Made by a program: the position numbers and the translations under genes. Shown here in pieces: positions 62,601 to 64,000 of a stretch of DNA of 64,000 nucleotides. Each line of letters begins with the position of its first letter. Within the stretch, counting starts at the first letter, position 1. Origin of the DNA: Paenibacillus phytorum (lineage in GTDB: Bacteria > Bacillota > Bacilli > Paenibacillales > NBRC-103111); assembly GCF_013141715.1 (NCBI RefSeq), contig NZ_WHOA01000248.1:62001-126000 (forward strand), written 5' to 3'. The notes beneath the pieces were generated by a model. It saw nothing but the letters and a program-made list of their open reading frames with translations, was not told the DNA's origin and did no database searches.

Positions 62601-64000
62601 ATCAACTAACATATTATCACCCAGAATTTTGGGCAGAGAGCTGAAAATATACAAAGTTTCTTCCTGTGCTTTCCACACCGAATGAAAGCTGAACAATGCG
62701 TCTAACGCATCGTTTGAAACCAGCAAATCACTTCCCGTCCATACAGGCACATGCTCCAGGTTTACGGGCGTATTTCCTTTATAGGCTGTGCTTTGTCCGT
62801 ATACGACCCGAATGACACTGTTATCCTTTACAGCGAGGAGAGAGCCTTCATGATCCCATTCATAAGGTATGTTCATTTTCTTAAGAATCTCGACCAGAGG
62901 CACCCTAACGCTGCCATCGACGATTTCCAAAGGTGTTAAAGTTGTTGCCGGCTTTCCTTCAAGCATCATCTTTATGCCCTCTATGGGAACCGCCACTAGG
63001 CCAATCCGGTCAATACTGAAATCACCTGTGGTTGTAATCGGGTCAACACGGATCGCCTTTATAGTTCCCGTCCAGTTCCCAAGGCTCCACATCGGTACAT
63101 AGTAGTCCGAATAGTTGCTGTCATAATTATTGACGTAAAAGTCGACGGCCATGGCTTCTTTCCAGACTTGATCCTTTTCGGTGATAAAATAAACCTTGCC
63201 TGCCATATCAGCAGTACTGTTTTTCATACGGATATGCAGATAGGGATTCTCTTCCGCAGAAATCCCCAGAGAACCTGGTGAAAGTATGCCGGGATCATTA
63301 CCCGTTGATGTACCCGAATAATAACCTCCCGCAATGCTTACAGGGTTGACCTGTTTAGCTATCGTCCAGCCCTCGCTGTCTCCAGCCGTATTGAAATCCC
63401 ATAATTTGCTGTACTGGATACTGCCATTATTAGTTAGAGGCGGAGGTTCGACCGCTTTGTAAGGGAGGACGGTTCTGCCTTCCGGGTATAAGACCCGGAC
63501 TCTATCCTTTTGCTCGGGTGTAGGCACAACATTCGTGTGCGTACCTCCCGCTGTAAATACTTCCCGGATTGCATCCAGATATCCAAATCCGTTTAACCCG
63601 GCTGGCAGAATAAAGTGGCCCTCCCCGTATTCATTCCAATTATCGAGCAATATGATTTTGCGGCCCGGGCTTTCTTCCGCTAAAGAGGGTATAAAGCTGT
63701 CTTTTACCCATTGTGCCGTTGATTGAAATTCCTGGGGTGTTGCATAATAACCCTGCGCTCCGCCCCAAGCGGTATCATCCCTGCCCATGCTGAGAACGGG
63801 GATCACATCCATTATCCCTACATCCCTTTGCTGCTCCAGCTTAGACTTCTGGAGGGCTTCTCTCCCGGCAAGCGCGCCCCAGGAGTAGGCAAACACAGCA
63901 TCCATACCCGCATTCTGCATCTCGCTCATCATGGCAGAATCCGCACCTGAACTGGATATCAGAATAATCACATCATCAAAGCCAGCGTCTATGCAGGCTT
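59670..64000 (-). CDS. Giant secreted multidomain glycan-active protein (5' end outside window)
   Basis: The frame is open from the right edge to TAA 59670, at least 1443 residues; the GTG at 63971 is not the real start because the frame continues upstream (CIDAGFDDV). In order: end of a GH99-like/WbsX barrel (IILLDNWNEYGEGHF, ~63600); a beta-sandwich module (FNTAGDSEGWTI, ~63400-63000); a copper-amine-oxidase N-terminal-like domain (~62980-62640); a CBM4/9-like module (~62620-62160); Big2 Ig-like domain (VTWSSDNPLVAIVDVNGAVY, ~62150-61900); a pectinesterase-like beta-helix (VKTDGTGDF, IILIYPGVYTEKNW, ~61890-60900); further beta-rich regions; and OmpL47-like and Ig-like repeats with DQAGN (~60240-59670). 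Probably a cell-surface or secreted enzyme for plant or bacterial glycans. The C-terminal domain is out of frame (see 59420). Confidence 0.85.
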   Translation of the reverse strand, partial: ACIDAGFDDVIILISSSGADSAMMSEMQNAGMDAVFAYSWGALAGREALQKSKLEQQRDVGIMDVIPVLSMGRDDTAWGGAQGYYATPQEFQSTAQWVKDSFIPSLAEESPGRKIILLDNWNEYGEGHFILPAGLNGFGYLDAIREVFTAGGTHTNVVPTPEQKDRVRVLYPEGRTVLPYKAVEPPPLTNNGSIQYSKLWDFNTAGDSEGWTIAKQVNPVSIAGGYYSGTSTGNDPGILSPGSLGISAEENPYLHIRMKNSTADMAGKVYFITEKDQVWKEAMAVDFYVNNYDSNYSDYYVPMWSLGNWTGTIKAIRVDPITTTGDFSIDRIGLVAVPIEGIKMMLEGKPATTLTPLEIVDGSVRVPLVEILKKMNIPYEWDHEGSLLAVKDNSVIRVVYGQSTAYKGNTPVNLEHVPVWTGSDLLVSNDALDALFSFHSVWKAQEETLYIFSSLPKILGDNMLVDPGMEMSILPYTGSRISTELSTSEYHSGHQSVKITKEYPYAKIYFPGVENGKEYYYSAWGKLAPGSTLGEKLRICLQYQLDGVAKQVVMVIGPAMDATNWKQVQGYFKLNEVGVVSNLTMYLYTDSPALADAYYLDDVEIRPVTYSNDPIPARVSGVSLNNTTMEIGVGKVRRLMATIEPQNAVERAVTWSSDNPLVAIVDVNGAVYGKKEGTATITVTTVDGGKTASSAVTVTEGYVETVTLTVKTDGTGDFISPKLANDSIQDSNPEKQYIILIYPGVYTEKNWVVKPYTTLRGTDRETVILKGENSPSATNLEITDQSTLWLKGTANLENLTITARNMRYPVHSEDSGNNKDAVHIVKNSHIEHYGNLEAINYRNSWVAAHPGVTPPADLDPTKVWGGKRGGIASTWGYGSASGVRETFYGSSFVSKSVGWYVHNREDFTKPQINVINNSQIVSTETLQPILIQSLGSGTNDEVIFNNTEIIGTYMVQNDSPWITQKPENQYANHADYNVTFTNSTPIGYEDGHRGRALALFSSSTGSQSSVRVSGDAVPDILGTYETRDGGGGLDGYLYGYWDISGIKVGLSSNIDVNNTLGRRLGDRTILNKTLQVIFEDGTTKTIIFNENYTNQPNSYVLGKMNEALGVSGRAVEYNVTGSEYYPQVSDKQLTLQNNTQVGIPRFAAVRFDTDHTTLRLMSAADAPESFVGITLERIIPGKSGRVLTEGIMKKSQLYGFTGSIMKGTQISIGAQAGSLMESSSQPALLEGIQTDWAYFKGDKIAPISSASVSPGIPNGSNGWYTSDVTVSIAVYDQLSGVAKTEYQVNNGDWITYTGSIPAFVEGTYKVGYRSIDQAGNVEQVKTIEFKIDQTAPLLTVQLDKTSIWPPNHEMVTVQAAVYASDAVSGVASVVLTSITCNEPDSGQGDIEANIGTPATSFQLRAERLGNETGRIYTITYTIIDQAGNQSTSISTVRVPHNE

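Overview
The window looks like a chromosomal piece of a Paenibacillus-type bacterium (Bacillota, Bacillales). The signs are YesM/YesN two-component pairs next to sugar ABC transporters, LplA/B/C-type transport genes, an S-layer-homology (SLH) anchored giant enzyme, strong AGGAGG ribosome sites with frequent TTG/GTG starts, and CcpA-type cre sites. Genus is inferred from style of content; no rRNA or tRNA gene is present to confirm it.

Layout. 0-8.6 kb: a secreted multidomain clan-A glycoside hydrolase (cut by the left edge), an 826-residue putative glycosidase of no family I recognise, a sugar isomerase-like TIM barrel and an AraC regulator, with fragments of a sigma factor and a MacB-type ATPase between them. 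8.6-13.3 kb: an orphan sugar-binding lipoprotein with a YesN/YesM pair. 13.3-18.8 kb: a GH31 and a GH66 enzyme, convergent, consistent with alpha-1,6-glucan (dextran) use, with a possible structured RNA leader before GH31. 18.8-22 kb: a decayed zone (IS6-family remnant, frameshifted drug-type MFS gene, serine-hydrolase fragment) and an Lrp-type regulator. 22.1-27.4 kb: a GntR/FadR regulator and a complete D-glucarate operon (GudD, a DapA-family aldolase, GarR, glycerate kinase); both promoters carry the same operator over the -10. 27.6-35.6 kb: two paralogous mannonate-dehydratase-like genes enclosing a CUT1 sugar transporter, with a divergent YesN/YesM pair.

35.7-51.5 kb is a uronic-acid polysaccharide locus. 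It has three PL6 lyases (an SLH-anchored 1646-residue one, one with no export signal, and one secreted), a GH88 unsaturated glucuronyl hydrolase, an LplABC-type transporter and a sensor-type AraC regulator. All three lyases keep the Lys/Arg pair spaced by 21 residues. The expected flow is cleavage outside by PL6, import by LplBC, hydrolysis inside by GH88, and entry of the uronate into a UxuA- or glucarate-type pathway. 51.5-57.6 kb holds an integrase remnant beside a 23-bp perfect palindrome, a ferritin-like putative di-iron protein with a small coupled ORF, an AraC regulator and another CUT1 transporter. 57.9-59.2 kb is a GC-rich nucleotidyltransferase gene of foreign look next to a second IS6 remnant. 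59.4-64 kb is a huge secreted protein (GH99-like, Big2, pectinesterase-like) cut by the right edge, with a frameshift near its C-terminus.

No CRISPR array, rRNA, tRNA, phage structural genes or complete insertion sequence was seen. Most interest lies in the PL6/GH88 locus, the glucarate operon and its operator pair, the di-iron protein, the unassigned 826-residue enzyme and several broken genes that mark deletion joints.
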